Shown here one piece after another: positions 10,910 through 22,930 of a stretch of DNA of 64,000 nt (positions are counted from its first letter, which is position 1; each line of letters opens with the position of its first letter). Source of the stretch: Ignelater luminosus (Eukaryota > Arthropoda > Insecta > Coleoptera > Elateridae). Location: NCBI GenBank assembly GCA_011009095.1, contig VTPC01008229.1, positions 98,512 to 162,511 on the forward strand. Reading direction: 5' to 3'. The position numbers were made by a program, and so were the translations under genes. Below the pieces are notes generated by a model. The model saw only the letters and a list, made by a program, of their open reading frames with translations, was not told the DNA's origin and did no database searches.

Positions 10910-12679
10910 TTACTTAGTGTGGAAGTTGATAAAGCAATTTCGTCCTTTTATGAAACATAAGTGTAATTTACATTTACTGCAAAATGTATGAATTTTCTTT
11001 GTACATCCTACCATCTTGCATTTTATTACTTCTTTTTTCTCGTTGAATTCTGGCAGATGGTTGTACCCATTAAACCTTGCATGTATTGATGATCTAAGTT
11101 CATGTATTGTCTTTGTTTGGTTACCAAGAGCTGCAGTCTGTTCTGGACGTCCATGTTTGGATAGAGCCTTACATAAGCTCAGGTATTCCACAACAGACTG
11201 TCGAAACCCTAGAAGGCCTAAAACTTATTTGCTTTCAGTAATCCTAGAGTTTCGGCTTGTTCTTTGTACTTAAGCCAGGTGTTTACAAGAGCAAAATCGA
11301 TTGCATGGGCAATCATTCGGACAGTCCATTTCCTGCAAATGCTCAATAAGAATTCTACTTTGTCAACACCACCCAGGTTTTCATTGTAAATATTTTGTAG
11401 ATTCAGGTCTATCCCCGTCGATGTACTTTTTTGTTGATTTATCCCGTCTTTTGCATTTGTTAAGGTTACCTACCCTAATGAAGTTTGCAGCAATAACTAC
11501 TAGTTTGTAATCAAACCATTTTGTAATAACTCTCGCAGTACTTACAATTGTGTCACAACAATCTCGTCCCTTTTTCATCATTTCCTTGTCAGAAAGTAAC
11601 GGTGGATTTACAAATCTGTTTGTACGTGTAGTTCCCACAGCAAATATATTTTGAAAGCTTACGTATTTGAACAACTGATAGTTGCCAAAATAATTATTGA
11701 AAAAGAATCCATGATTACTTTTTTTAACTGTCTGAGCTAAATGCATTACAGTACATTCTCCTAAACCATATTTTATCAATTCTTCCTTGTATTCAATATT
11801 TGACCCTTGGTATATGATAAAATCATATACTTGTCCACTTTGACCGGCTAAAACAAAAATCTTGATTCCCCATTTTACATATTGCTTGATGTTGATTTGA
11901 CCTTTGAAAGACACTATCTCTTCGTCTATACATAAATTTCTTTCAAGTGGAAAGCTCCTTGCAGCGCAGCGGTTTTTGATAGAATCGTAAATTTTTTGTA
12001 CCTTCCATAACCTATCATTATTACCTTCTTCTCGACCTGTGATGTCAACCAAGTGAATAGATTGTCTTAGTTTACAGAAACGATTGTATGCCATGTTGTC
12101 TTTTTTTAAATTTCGCCCATATTTGTAGGATTGAATCTCATAAATGTTTTTTGTGTGCTATACATATTTGTTTTTCCACTCATTTCTTCAGAAATTGAGT
12201 TGGAAATGTAATTTTTAAAAAACTCAATTGGTTCAGGAAAGTTATCCACTTCAGTCCTATCTGGGGTGTGCCACTTTATGTCTCTTATTTGATATTGGAC
12301 GTTTCCGGGACCACTTTATATCACATATCACTTTGTTAGACCATACTTTTCATAACAATCGTCATCTTCGTTAAGTTTGCTTTTCTTTTTTTTTTTGAAG
12401 AAGGATATGTACATTATTTTCGACCTCTTCAGTTTCGGGTTCTTCCATCAAGTTGTGAGTTGCTTCTTGAATTGTTTCTATAACATTCGATTCTTCATCA
12501 GAATTCTCCACAGCTTCCTCATTTTTTCTGATCTTTCCCAAAATTGTTTCCTCATCTCCTCCAATTTCTACATCACCTCGCCAACTATCATCCTCATCAG
12601 ACAAAATATCAATGTCGGAAATATTATCATCTTCTAACAGCTGAAATAGTTCTTCATCATTTAGGTATTTTATATTCAT
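10910..12679 (-). pseudogene. piggyBac-like transposase pseudogene
   Basis: Begins at 12679 with an acidic N-terminus (NDEELFQLLEDDN; DSDEES-like runs), as in piggyBac transposases. A frame break near 12370 separates it from the linker and from the well-preserved catalytic block 12094..11381 (237 aa). That block includes NRFCKLRQSIHLVD, DRLWKVQKIYDSI, LERNLCIDEEIVSFKGQ, YVKWGIKIFVLAG, YDFIIYQG and VVIAANFIRVGN. Asp in CIDEE matches the first catalytic Asp. The expected second Asp block (NNYFGNYQLF, usually MDNFFT/S) carries Asn instead of Asp. A further frameshift precedes the cysteine-rich C-terminus at about 11090..10913 (CKMVGCTKKIHTFCSKCKLH, then LCFIKGRNCF), the DNA-binding tail. Dead by frameshift and probably by the active-site change. 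Confidence 0.88.
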
Positions 12680-12988
12680 TTTCTTGGAGATAAATATTAA
12701 ATTTTTTATTGAGATTAAAAATTTGCTAATTAATTTTTTGGAAAAACTATATCCAGTGAAATTAGGCTAAAAATAAATCATTTATATTTTGTTGCTGCAG
12801 AATAATATTTTGCCGCGAAGTATACACTTGTACATTGTAATGGACGTGCAAACTTAAGGCAGATCCTATTCTAAAGACGATTTGTAAATCTATCAATTAG
12901 AGTTTCTACTTACCTATTTTATAATTTATTACCACTAATCTTTGAAAAAGAACACAAGAAAACACATTCAGCAAGTAAACGAAAACCG

Positions 12989-13005
12989 TAACCTAACCTA
13001 ACCTA
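12989..13005. repeat. Short (CCTAA)n telomere-like run
   Basis: TAACCTAACCTAACCTA, about three units of the insect telomere repeat (TTAGG on the other strand). A similar run lies at 37756..37770. Too short to suggest a telomere; such runs are common interstitially. Confidence 0.8.
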
Positions 13006-13389
13006 GTACACATTATTTACAAATTTGAATAAAGTGTCCACCTACAATGTATAGATGGCAGTGTTGTTTATACAGATCATATTAAGCGTCCCTTGAGATT
13101 GGCAGTGTGTATATTCAGAACCGAAACTGCATTTATACGTGTATTAGTACATGTAGAAGTCAATGTCCATTCTAATGGACAGTATGACTGAAACGATTAA
13201 TCATCACAAAAAAACTAAACAAAATAAAGATTTGGAAAAAAAATAAAAAGGTATTCTGCGAGATTAGAATGGCCGACGACTCTGCTTATGAAGTAGGCTG
13301 TCAATCCACGATACCAAAAACGTTATTTGTTGAAGCTACCAAATTGCGGCATTTACATTACATCACCTTACATTTTATTAAAAATTAGT

Positions 13390-14180
13390 GACCATTCATA
13401 TGTCTTTGAAATACTAAAAGGCTGACCACCTTCACATTATTTAGATTCAATTTCTTCATCCACTTACCACTGACTCGTCAAACAATAATTAGGCAAAAAT
13501 TGGTCAGTACCATTTTCGTTGCCCCATTTTTGTTTGATAAACGGTTACAATTTGGTCTCTTTCACCTAATGTGTGACTGGATCACATTCTCTTTTCTTGT
13601 TGTTTCTTCTGGTGTTTTATGTTGTTATTGCAGTCACTACTTTATTATCCTTCTATATCACCAATATTATGGCCCCATCTGCACTGCTTCTGTAATTATA
13701 TGACCCTTTCAGCTTTTTGTCCTTCATTGGACAATCTTGTTTGGCAAACTTTTAATTAGAATTACAGATATAAAATGTTATCAAAAAATATCTTGAAGCC
13801 TTGGTTGGTGATATTTGCCCTTTTTCTACAACAAGGAAACTACGGTATCATCTGCTATTCCAAAAAGAATTATACACTTTACCCATACGTGAGATTCAAA
13901 GCAGTCGATCTTGATAGTTGATAGTTCAAATTGAGACATGTCGAAAGTAGAAAATTATTACTCACATTCGTTGGAGTCTGATTCTTCATGGTCTCATTTG
14001 TGCATTCTTACCATACTGGGCCCCAAATGATTCACATTTGCTTCGTGCTCATCATCGCTCTTGTCACTGTCTTACTGGGCTTCATTTCTGTTTTTGGGTA
14101 GAATTGTAAGGATTTCTACAATAACATCATCTATGTGTTCCTCTGAAGCTTTTTAAAGCTGATGAAGCCTAAGAGTCTGA
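13390..14180 (-). pseudogene. Second, diverged piggyBac-like relic
   Basis: Across frames on the minus strand an acidic start reads SEEHIDDVIVEIL and DSDKSDDEHEANV (about 14155..14010). There follow FKIFFDNI near 13800, KLKGSYNYRSSADGAIILV near 13700..13650 and KDNKVVTAIT near 13640. This order (acidic region, FDNF/Y block, RGxxxY-R block, DNK-VV block) is the PGBD3/PGBD4-type piggyBac layout. Many stops. The central part between about 13880 and 14000 is missing, so it is a deleted relic. It differs in sequence from the gene at 10910..12679, so it is not a duplicate. I see no termini. Confidence 0.6.
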
Positions 14181-14877
14181 AATGTAAAATTATTTATCTA
14201 GCAGGATAATAATAAAAGAAGATCTAGTATGGAGTTCCTTATAAGAAACTCAAAAATAAAAAGATTATGGCAAATAAGTGATTATAGTAAACGACTACGT
14301 TGTAGGTTATATTTATTCCGCATGTCTACACAACTTCTGAGTAATAAAGAGAAATTGCCTTGACTGAGAAAAATTTACTTACTCTCCGCGCTATGTGTTG
14401 TAACGAGTGATCCATAAAGTTAGTATCTTCAATTGGCTATTAACGAGAATGATTTAGACAACTTTGAAAATATTGCTTTTTGATAATCGTGCTTTTCACT
14501 TAAGAACATAAAAGTTCTACAATCGAAAGCTACTTTAGGAATGATAGAAGAATTAATGATAACTTGGGATATTGCATTTGGGATGCCTTTGCTGAATTTC
14601 AGAATCAATTTCCAAAGTTAGTAGTGTCAATACATCTGATAAATCATCGTAGTTCACATTGAATCTTAATCATTTTAACTACTGATGAAAGTATGAATCA
14701 AATGCAGGGGCACATCTTTCTGTCCACAGTCAACCCAGGATACAAATTTTGTGGATCACTCATTATAAAGTTTTATCCGTCACAGGAAAATACCTGAACT
14801 ACAAAGAAAACAAAATGAGCACGCAGTCAAAACAAAGAAAATTTAGATAAGTAAAGACAAGTTTAACATTACAGACG

Positions 14878-15101
14878 TAAAAATGTATAAGTTAGAGAAG
14901 GCAGTGTGAATCATCAAAATGGACGTGAATGTATGTCACCATAGGCGTATCACAAACAAAACAAGACAGAAGAGCAAATTGTAAACACATGTGCAACCAG
15001 ATGAGCATCAATGGAATGCGTAGCACACACCGATTTGCAAAATAAACTCGATCAAACAGTTTTGTGTTTTTGCACTGCCTTCTCTAACTGATACATTTTT
15101 A
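14878..15101. mobile_element. Short TA-flanked MITE (224 bp)
   Basis: Inverted repeats of 29 bp with one mismatch: TAAAAATGTATAAGTTAGAG... at 14878..14906 against the inverse of 15073..15101, both ending inward with AAGGCAGTG. The outermost TA on each side is compatible with a TA target duplication. No coding capacity. The near-perfect ends suggest fairly recent insertion. The family is unknown to me. Confidence 0.75.
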
Positions 15102-16195
15102 GTTGCCTAATCATATTAAGAAAACGCGTTGTTTTAGGCATTTTTTAAAAGCTGTGGCTACACTGTATTATTAGCAGCTCCGGCAAGTAAAGCGAGCACT
15201 ACATGGAATTTGCACTTAATTAATCTTTTTAATCTACTGTGTTTCTTGATTAACTAAATTGTTTAGTAATTAATATTATTACTGCTGAAATTAGTTCTGA
15301 CACATTGCGCTTTAGCGAAACTTTAACTATTGTGCCCACGATTGCTCATTCCATCATTGTGAAGACAAATCGTAGTGAGTTGCTGTCAAGAGATCTTTTG
15401 CAATACTCTTTCTTAATGCAACAGGTTGATTCCAGCCTAACTAAACTCTTCTCTTTGTAAGTGAAATTGGTTTTTTATTGTCTGTCATTACTCGAAGTCC
15501 TGGTGTATGTTCTACAGTGACTCTGTTTCAGTTTGTCTCTTGATTTACGTAATTCTGTAATGCAGCTTTCTGCTATTTCTGAGTTTATTTCGCTTGCTGC
15601 ATTGCTATGTCTTTTACAAAATTCTTTTTTAACCATTTTTCCCTTCTGTATTTTTTTCCAATTTGGGGCATACTGTACCTGGTTTTTGCTCCTCTTTATT
15701 GCTCTTGAGTTACCATACTTTGCTTCTTTTTTCTGATGTACCTAGATAGTAGTAGCAAGCATTCAGTCCAATCCTAATCAGTTTTAAGCTAAGGATAAGT
15801 TTGTTTATTTTGGAGGAAACGGCCTGGTCATCTCTGAAATGAATTTAGTGTAGATATAGACATTTGATCTTCTTCAGCCTTATAAGGAAAACTGAGCAGA
15901 AAAACTTAATAAAGCACGCTGGATATTGAATATCGCTATATTATAAAATCAAATGGTTAAGAAACACTTTTTTTGAAAGCTGCAAAGGATGAATGGGCAT
16001 GAAGAATGTTTCCTTTGCTAACACATGATCTTGAAAGAAGCAAAAAAACTTAAGATGTCAGCACCGCACTAATTTACGTTTTCTATGAGTTGATGCTTCT
16101 TCGCGGTCTTTAAATAACATTCCTGGCTTTTCTTTTATTTCTTGTTGTGTTTCTTACTTGCTACTTGTAATAAAGCAAGATTTACAAAGATTCAA
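15102..16195. other. No gene seen
   Basis: AT-rich. An open frame at 15533..15736 (plus) is hydrophobic, without a recognisable domain. Nothing else supported. Confidence 0.4.
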
Positions 16196-16464
16196 CTAAC
16201 CTAACAAATGTATTGGAGATCCATAGCTTAAGGTTCTTATGTGTTGGATTATTTAAATTAAGGTACTTCCTTAAGTTTTATTTTTTATTTATTTACTTTC
16301 CTCAACCGGTTTCGTGGCTAAGCACATCATCAGGAGAAAAATTGTCATTTGTTAAGAATATAGAAATGATGATGTGCTTAGCCACGAAACCGGTTGAGAA
16401 AAGTAAATAAATAAAAAATAAATCTTAAGGAAGTACCTTAATTTAAATAATCTAACCTAACAAA
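16196..16464. mobile_element. Palindromic, Penelope-like terminal element
   Basis: Flanked by the 13-bp direct repeat CTAACCTAACAAA at 16196..16208 and 16452..16464. Inside, arms of about 86 bp (about 16247..16332 and 16366..16451) form a near-perfect inverted repeat around a loop of about 33 bp. The arms carry AACCGGTTTCGTGGCTAAGC and ACATCATCA. On the minus strand the left arm holds a hammerhead-ribozyme-like core (see 16301..16333). A 13-bp target duplication fits target-primed insertion. Hammerhead cores are known in Penelope-like retroelement terminal repeats, so I infer a truncated Penelope-like or related unit. No RT is present. Confidence 0.65.
16301..16333 (-). ncRNA. Hammerhead-ribozyme-like core
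   Basis: On the minus strand CTGATGA, then 13 nt (TGTGCTTAGCCAC, whose GTG and CAC can pair as a short stem II), then GAAA, then CCGGTT. CUGAUGA and GAAA are the invariant hammerhead core segments. ACCGGT is self-complementary, so a short stem III could form between two molecules, as proposed for minimal retroelement hammerheads. The mirrored right arm has ATGATGA instead of CTGATGA and so lacks an intact core. Activity is not shown. Confidence 0.5.
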
Positions 16465-19016
16465 GATGTTTGTTCTTATATAAAAGTAGCAATGATTTAG
16501 TTAAAAGACCACTGGTTTGAATAGGGTGAAGAGCAAAATTTCTTTTGTGGGAAGCAACAAATTGTATTTATATCCAGAACATGTCCAAAGTCGAACACCA
16601 TATCTAGACTGTACAGTGGATTTCAAATAAACCTAGGATAACCAGTATTTCATAATGTTATTTTAAAAAAATAAATAACTGTACTTCAAGTATTGTTTTG
16701 AAAACGTAATATAAAGCCTGTTTTACACGTTGCTAAAAATGCAAAAGTAGCTCTCATGAATCCTAATATATATAGTCATACAATAAAAGAAACCAAGAAT
16801 ATTTTACAAGAATTGTTTGTTGAATTTTAAGTTACAGGATGTTTACAGATATACCTAAGAAGTTTGAAATGGACATACAGAAAGGAAGTAACTAGTACAG
16901 AAATTTAAATATTGATATACTGTTTTTACTGATGACTGGAGTTAGAAAGGGGGAGATGAAGATATTTAAATTTAAAAACTGAAAAAAATTTGTGCGTCGT
17001 ATTTACTGAAAGAAATGAAAACCCATAAATTCAATCAAGACAGTTTGTTTTTATATAGCGACAGAAAATGGTGTTAAAACTAAGTGAATAGTTTATAAAG
17101 ATACATTCATTAGCTTTTATATTACGAGTAAGTATCTTCCTGAAACGATAAACTTATGACGTCCTCATTCCAGAAAATATTTTAGTACATTACAGTATTT
17201 CAATTTAATCCCCTTTTTTCATTATTATACTATGAATCATCTCTATAATTACAAAAGATTTAATGTAGTGCATCATATAATCAACATAAATAGGAAATCC
17301 ATGAACTCTTGTATACTATTGATAATGATAAGAATAAAAAAGTTCTATTATGACTATTATTATGTAGGCCATAAAGAGAAGATGTGAAGCATATCATGAA
17401 CAAAAAAGCAAATATTTCCAATTTAAAACCACTTAAGAAAAAGAATCAAGCTCGGCATATTTACATTACGTAATTGTTAATTTTTAAACTTGATCTTGAA
17501 TTAAACTCGCATTATATTGGATAAATAATTACAGAGAAACTTAAAAGGTCAAGTTCTTGTTATCCAAAGTTTATATTTACTTGTAATAATATATTTTATT
17601 TTTTTACTGTGATGCACTGCTCGCCTGTCCATCTTATTTTAATGGTAAGTTGTCGCTATCAATTGATAGAAATTAAAACATTAATGAAGACAGTTAACGC
17701 AACATACTATGATTACTATTATTAATACTTTCAGTTCCGTTTTTGGTTTTGTTTTATTTTAAAAGTGCATGTATAGTCATCATTATGCACTTCTGCAAAT
17801 AAATTCCTCAAAATTCTTGACAATCCGCCAGTATGACGTGGTATATATTATTAAAATTACAAACACGTTAAAGTCGAAGTGAGGTTGGAGCTATTGCACA
17901 AAGTGCATTTTAATATCGTATTTTGGGGGAATTCTGAATAAATCACATTTGATTAAACAAAGAGGTTATTGCTCATTTGAAAATGTCAAAATTATCTTGT
18001 TTTGCACTCTTGTAATGATAATTATTTATTTTTTAATCTAAGGCATAAAATTAACGATTTTCGTAATACTTTCAATGAGAAATTCCCAAAATTTGGCTAA
18101 ACTTATTGAAATAATTCATTAAGGTATCTAAGGTATTTTGCAATAATCTTTACAATTATCAAGTCAGCGTACTCCTAAACATGATGGAAATCACAGATTT
18201 GCTCCATTAGATAACATCAGAAAGATTGTTAGGAAAGCACCGACGCAATTTTTTTTTCTTAAAAATCAAGAATTATTTAATATTTTTGTATTTGAAAAAA
18301 AATAGAATTCAGTAGTTTTTCTCAAGGCATTTCTAATCTCACAAGCTGGTGACTGACTATAAACTATAAAGAAATTTCAAATAAATAAATATTATTTTAG
18401 TTATTATAGAGTATTTTAAATAAAATGCTGCTTTTTATATTGACGTTCATCAATTACTTAAGGTTCAAGACACTACCGCTTAGCATTGATCAATCAATGT
18501 AAAACTAGTCGTCAAAAACATGATTTTTGTTAAAAATGAATATTTATATTCGTAACTTTTATAGTTTAGTTTAAAAAAGTTTAGTAAATAGCTACGTCCT
18601 ACATAATAATTTTATAAAACAAAATTAAAGGAACAAGACACTGCCTAGCCACTGCTACCAGGTTCCGTGCAATAGCAGTGCACTGCATCTTTATTCTTTA
18701 CGTTTAAATAATAAATCAAATTTAGAAAAACAAGTTTTTAGTAACATTTAGAATTATATTTTCCATATGAAAAACAGTTGGATGATCCATGATTTAATCA
18801 ATTTAAAATGCCTATCCAGTATACAAACATATTTTTAAGAACGAAAATAAAGCTGCACTGCCAACTGCAATGCGAATATAATAAAGGAATTGTACGTTAG
18901 CACTTGTCATTTTAGTTCATGTGTTTGAATTCCGTTTAAGCTGTTAAAATGAACAAACCGTACAGAATGATTTCTGCCACATGGTTTTCTGCATCAATCA
19001 CTGTTTGTTACTTGAT
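16465..19016. other. No gene seen
   Basis: 2.5 kb of AT-rich sequence. Two weakly similar stretches begin CAAGACACT (about 18478 and 18633), but the match fades within about 25 bp. No open frame with recognisable content. Confidence 0.45.
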
Positions 19017-21480
19017 CTAGTCGCTGTAATTCCCTTGCAAATGTAAGGCAGGCCAGTGTTTGTGAAGTGGAACTATATGGTGTTGTATTAATGACCAACA
19101 TTCGTGGTCGTTTCGTACTGATATGGAAAGTTGTATTACGTTTACATCCTCATTTCTCTTTTCTACTGAGTAACGTTTGGGCGATATAGAGGAATAAGCC
19201 TTATTCCCAAACAATTGTCACTTATTACTGTTAAAATTTTAATACAGCGTATAGCAGTAGCAATTATCTTCCACAATAAATATCCACTAGCTCAATGTCC
19301 CAAGTTCCGCCTCAAAGTAGAAAACCACGTTCTATCCATTGCTTTAACTCTACTTCATTGTCCTTTCGAAAGGATTTGTGATTTGCTGCGTCTCTGGATT
19401 TCTAAACTGCTCATTTCCTATTCCGCTAGCACATAGAACAAAAATGAGAACCATCTTTCTTTCTATGCACACATAGTGGTTGGAACAGGACGTGAATTCG
19501 ATTTTCTTGACGAATATTCCATTTTGATAATATCAATTGAAAATTAAAAACCCATTTGATTAAGAGACTCCAGAACCACTTTGTTACCTTCGTTATATCA
19601 TCTATACTTCTCTACGACCCACACGACTGAAAGAGCCTCCTGCTCTGCAGTTGTGAATTCAGCTTGAGGTTCTTCTAAACCTTCTTCTTGTAATAATACT
19701 GCTCCTAATGCGTACCCATTTGCATCCGGTTTTGGGCTGGGAGGTTTATCACGTCAGCTTGTTGTAAAATAACTACTGAGTAAAAAGCTTTTTTAATGTA
19801 TCAAAAGCTGTCTGCTCTGTGATATCCGACTGCCATACAACATTGTTCTGTATTAACGCTGATAGTGAGAGGCTACAACTGAGAAATATGGAGCAAAACG
19901 CCGATACCATGAACACGTTTGGTAGAACTTGTCACTTCCTTAACATTTTTTGGGGAAGGTCGTTTTAGGATAGTACTTACTTTATTTTTATCCGTTTAAA
20001 TACCTTGTGCCGTGATTGCATGTTCCAAATATCCTAATGAGTCACAAGCAAATAAGCGTTCGTTATAACTACTATGCCGTCCAGATACGTTACTGCAGTT
20101 CTACTACCTAAACCTGCCTTAAAACGATTCATTAAACGTTGAAACATGACAGGCGCATTTCTGAATCCATATAGCATTTGCACAAATCGACAGGTTCCAA
20201 AGCGGTATACAAAACACATTTTATCCCTGTAACTTTCACGTAGCGGATTAGAGTTACGTCGTAGAAAAACAGGCGGTATCTTTAGCTTTGTGGAATAAGT
20301 CTTCATATTTCTTCGGAACTAACTTAACACAACCAGAAATTTCCAAGGACTTTCACTTTTTTCTGTTATTCCCTGTTCTAACATGGAATCTAATTTCTGT
20401 TCGAGAAAGTTCCTTGGGACTGATATCGGAGAACTATAAATGAAATCTATTGGCTCCCTCCCTGACTCGAAGATATCTTTGTGTTTTTCCGGGAAAGAAT
20501 TAAATTTCTGTTTTTTCTTCGTTGTCAGTCTAGCGCCTTTGTATTCACGAAGTCGTTCCTTCAATACCACAACTACCCTAGTCTTGGGCTTATTAAGAAT
20601 AATAACATCATAATGATAACTTTTCTGTTCCATCTCAAATGTTTCAAGTTTGCTGACCATGGTTTAAAATAATACCGGCCTTTTGCAAGAAATCTACCTC
20701 CAACAAGGTACAATTACTTTTCATTTTCGGTAAAATAATGAGATCAGGTTTGATAAATTTCTGCAAAACGCCAATATTAACTTGAGCTATGAGGATCGGT
20801 TCGTGACATATACGATTCCATCAGCATCCTTCAAATGCCGCAAAGGAATATTTTAGACTTTTTAAGTAGTCGTACACACGCTTGTCTGCGACACTTACTT
20901 GAACATCCGAACCAACATAGGATCTTGAACCTGTACCTGTTTTCATAGTCACACTAAACTTGTTGAAATCTAGGAATGGCTGATGTAAGAATTTGTAATA
21001 ATTTCTCTTGGCGTTCTGCGGCCAAAGCATTTAAAGTAATTACTCAAAGAGTTACTTTGATTTTGAACAGCTTTCTCTGCAAGTTGTTTGTCCTTTTGCT
21101 TCTTTATTTTGGTTCTGCACGCATCCACAAGTTCCTACAAAAAAACACAACGCGGACAGTTTTTGCTTTTTAGTACCTCTATTATACTGTTAGACAGTTC
21201 AATTTTTCGCACCGTCGTAAACAGTTAGTCGAGTATATGTAATCATACCATCGTACGCGACGCGATGCTGCCTATCCAATTGCATTGTTTCTGTAGGTTT
21301 CTCTTTCAATCGTGCGAAATGTGTTCGTTTGTTGCTTACAAAGATATCAGTAGATATGTCTTCTTGTTTTGTTGAGCACAAGTCTTGATAAATTTGGTAC
21401 ACAGGTTTCGCGGGACCATAGAAATTCTGCAAATATCGTAAAACTTCTTCCCAGCTTGTAATAGCATCTTTTATTTCGAT
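19017..21480 (-). pseudogene. Ty3/Gypsy gag-pol relic
   Basis: Minus-strand retrotransposon with domains in Gypsy order. Gag near 21432..21199 has TDIFVSNKRTHFARLKEKP. A degenerate zinc knuckle lies near 21150..21100. The protease region near 20960..20880 contains SYVGSDVQVSVADKRVYDYL. RT lies at 20660..20034, with PRNFLEQKLDSMLEQGI, FGTCRFVQMLYGFRNAPVMF, QRLMNR and TAVTYLDGIVV. RNase H near 19745..19615 has GYALGAVLLQEEG and EFTTAEQEALSVVW. A trace of integrase near 19290..19260 reads WIFIVEDN. The RT active site reads YLDG rather than YLDD, so a catalytic Asp is gone. Stops and frameshifts separate every domain. I found no LTRs or tRNA primer site. Confidence 0.85.
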
Positions 21481-22323
21481 CTATCAAGTGGAGTTCTTGC
21501 AGGCATGTCTTGGATAAGTTTACCCAGATCTTTATCCTTTTCTATAAAGTCCGCTGTTACATCTAGACACTACCGTTCTATTATATAGAAGATGTAGGTT
21601 AATTCACAATGAACTGTTAACGCAGATTTTTTGCATTTATTATAATTGCAATTGTACTTGTGCTTGTACACTTGCCAGAAACTGCTACAGGTTTTCAGCT
21701 GACAGTTGAATCACTGATACAGAGGAATATTCATCGGAAGCAGATCGTCATGATTAGACTTTGTTTTAATTCGATTTTTCAAATAATCTCGTACACTTTC
21801 TAGTTTCAACCTGTAAAACAAAAAAAACAAGCTACTTCGATCTATTAAGGCATTTTTTGTTTGGCGGGAAAATGGGGTGTTTTGAAATGACTAAAATTGA
21901 AAACCGTCAATATTTTAAAAAGTATTAATTGTTTTGAAAAAAGAAGTAATTTTTCTGTCAAATTTGAAAGAAAATGAGATTTTAAGATTTGGCAGTTCTT
22001 GTGCGATTTGGGCGTGTGAATTTAAGTTTTGTTTACTTGGCATTTATGGATAGTTAGATTATTGATTTTTGTTGTCAAAAGTTAGCTGAAATAGTATTCT
22101 TTCTCAGAATCTCAGTTTGTCTCGAGTTTACAAGAGAACGTTGGAAGATTTTTGAAGCAAGATTTCTCATCGTTAATATTTCACTATAATTTCCAATTTC
22201 TCGACATTACACATCTAAAGATTCCTATTCATCTAGGAATAAAAAGAAAGTAGCAAAAGTGTGGGGGAATTTGTTTTTTGGATTGTTCTGCTAAACTAGA
22301 AGTATATCGTTGTTTATTATTAT
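21481..22323. other. No gene seen
   Basis: AT-rich sequence upstream of the Gypsy relic; the missing Gypsy 5' LTR could be here, but I cannot see its ends. Confidence 0.35.
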
Positions 22324-22930
22324 GCTGCGTCTAGCCTACCGGTAAACATAATGGCATCATATTTATGACGCAGATTTACCAGAATTGATTAAACCCGGTA
22401 TTATGCAAGAACACTTACCACAGTTATCATGTACTGTGTTAAGTGCTTTTCGTGATTTTAATACAGTCAGTGGATGGTATAAAAATACTTCTTCATTTAT
22501 TTTTTGTTTTTTATAAAACAGTAACTCTTTTAAATAAAGGTTGAATACGGAAAGCAAGGTAACTGTCAGGGCTTAATATTGTTAGCAATTGAAGCAATGC
22601 CAGCTTTTTAGAATTTTACGTAAATTTGCGCATTTTATGTAACCTTCACAGACACTAACAACAAATAGTACTGTTCATGCTACTTTCAGTATTCTTAATT
22701 TCAGAATTGCAGATGGCGGGTAGACGCTCGGATTTTAGACAATCTAATTATTTAACCAAATGCAAGGCGTCCAATACTAGAATCAAATGATAGGTTATGT
22801 GAGACACACATCGTAATCGCTGTTTTACAGGGATTGATGCAAATACTGGCAATCATTACGTCATACATACGACGTCAATTATTTTTACCGGGATAGAAGT
22901 TGTTACCGGTACCGGGAGACTAGACACAGC
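22324..22930. mobile_element. MITE with about 70-bp inverted repeats (607 bp)
   Basis: The left end GCTGCGTCTAGCCTACCGGT mirrors the right end GCTGTGTCTAGTCTCCCGGT. The similarity continues inward through AAAATAAT/AACATAAT and a TCGTATGTATGACG / TCATATTTATGACG block. The interior has no transposase. I could not identify a clear target duplication, so the superfamily is open. Confidence 0.7.

Larger units (their letters stand above)
10776..13180 (-). mobile_element. piggyBac-like element (about 2.4 kb)
   Basis: The gene at 10910..12679 sits between two copies of an imperfect palindrome: TGTCCATCATAATGGACA at about 10787 and TGTCCATTCTAATGGACA at about 13162. Because the motif is palindromic, it works as both direct and inverted repeat. 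A third half-site, GTAATGGACGTGCAAACT, lies near 12838. The left end may be TTAGGGGCTGTCC, a changed TTAA target. I could not find a clean TTAA on the right. The span of about 2.4 kb is normal for piggyBac. Confidence 0.6.

Noticed and set aside
14158..14185. CTGATGA followed by GAAA, a second hammerhead-like string
   Set aside because: The 12-13 nt between cannot form a convincing stem II and no palindromic or repeat context is present.
18470..18680. Diverged tandem repeat starting CAAGACACT
   Set aside because: Similarity fades after about 25 bp and could be chance in AT-rich sequence.
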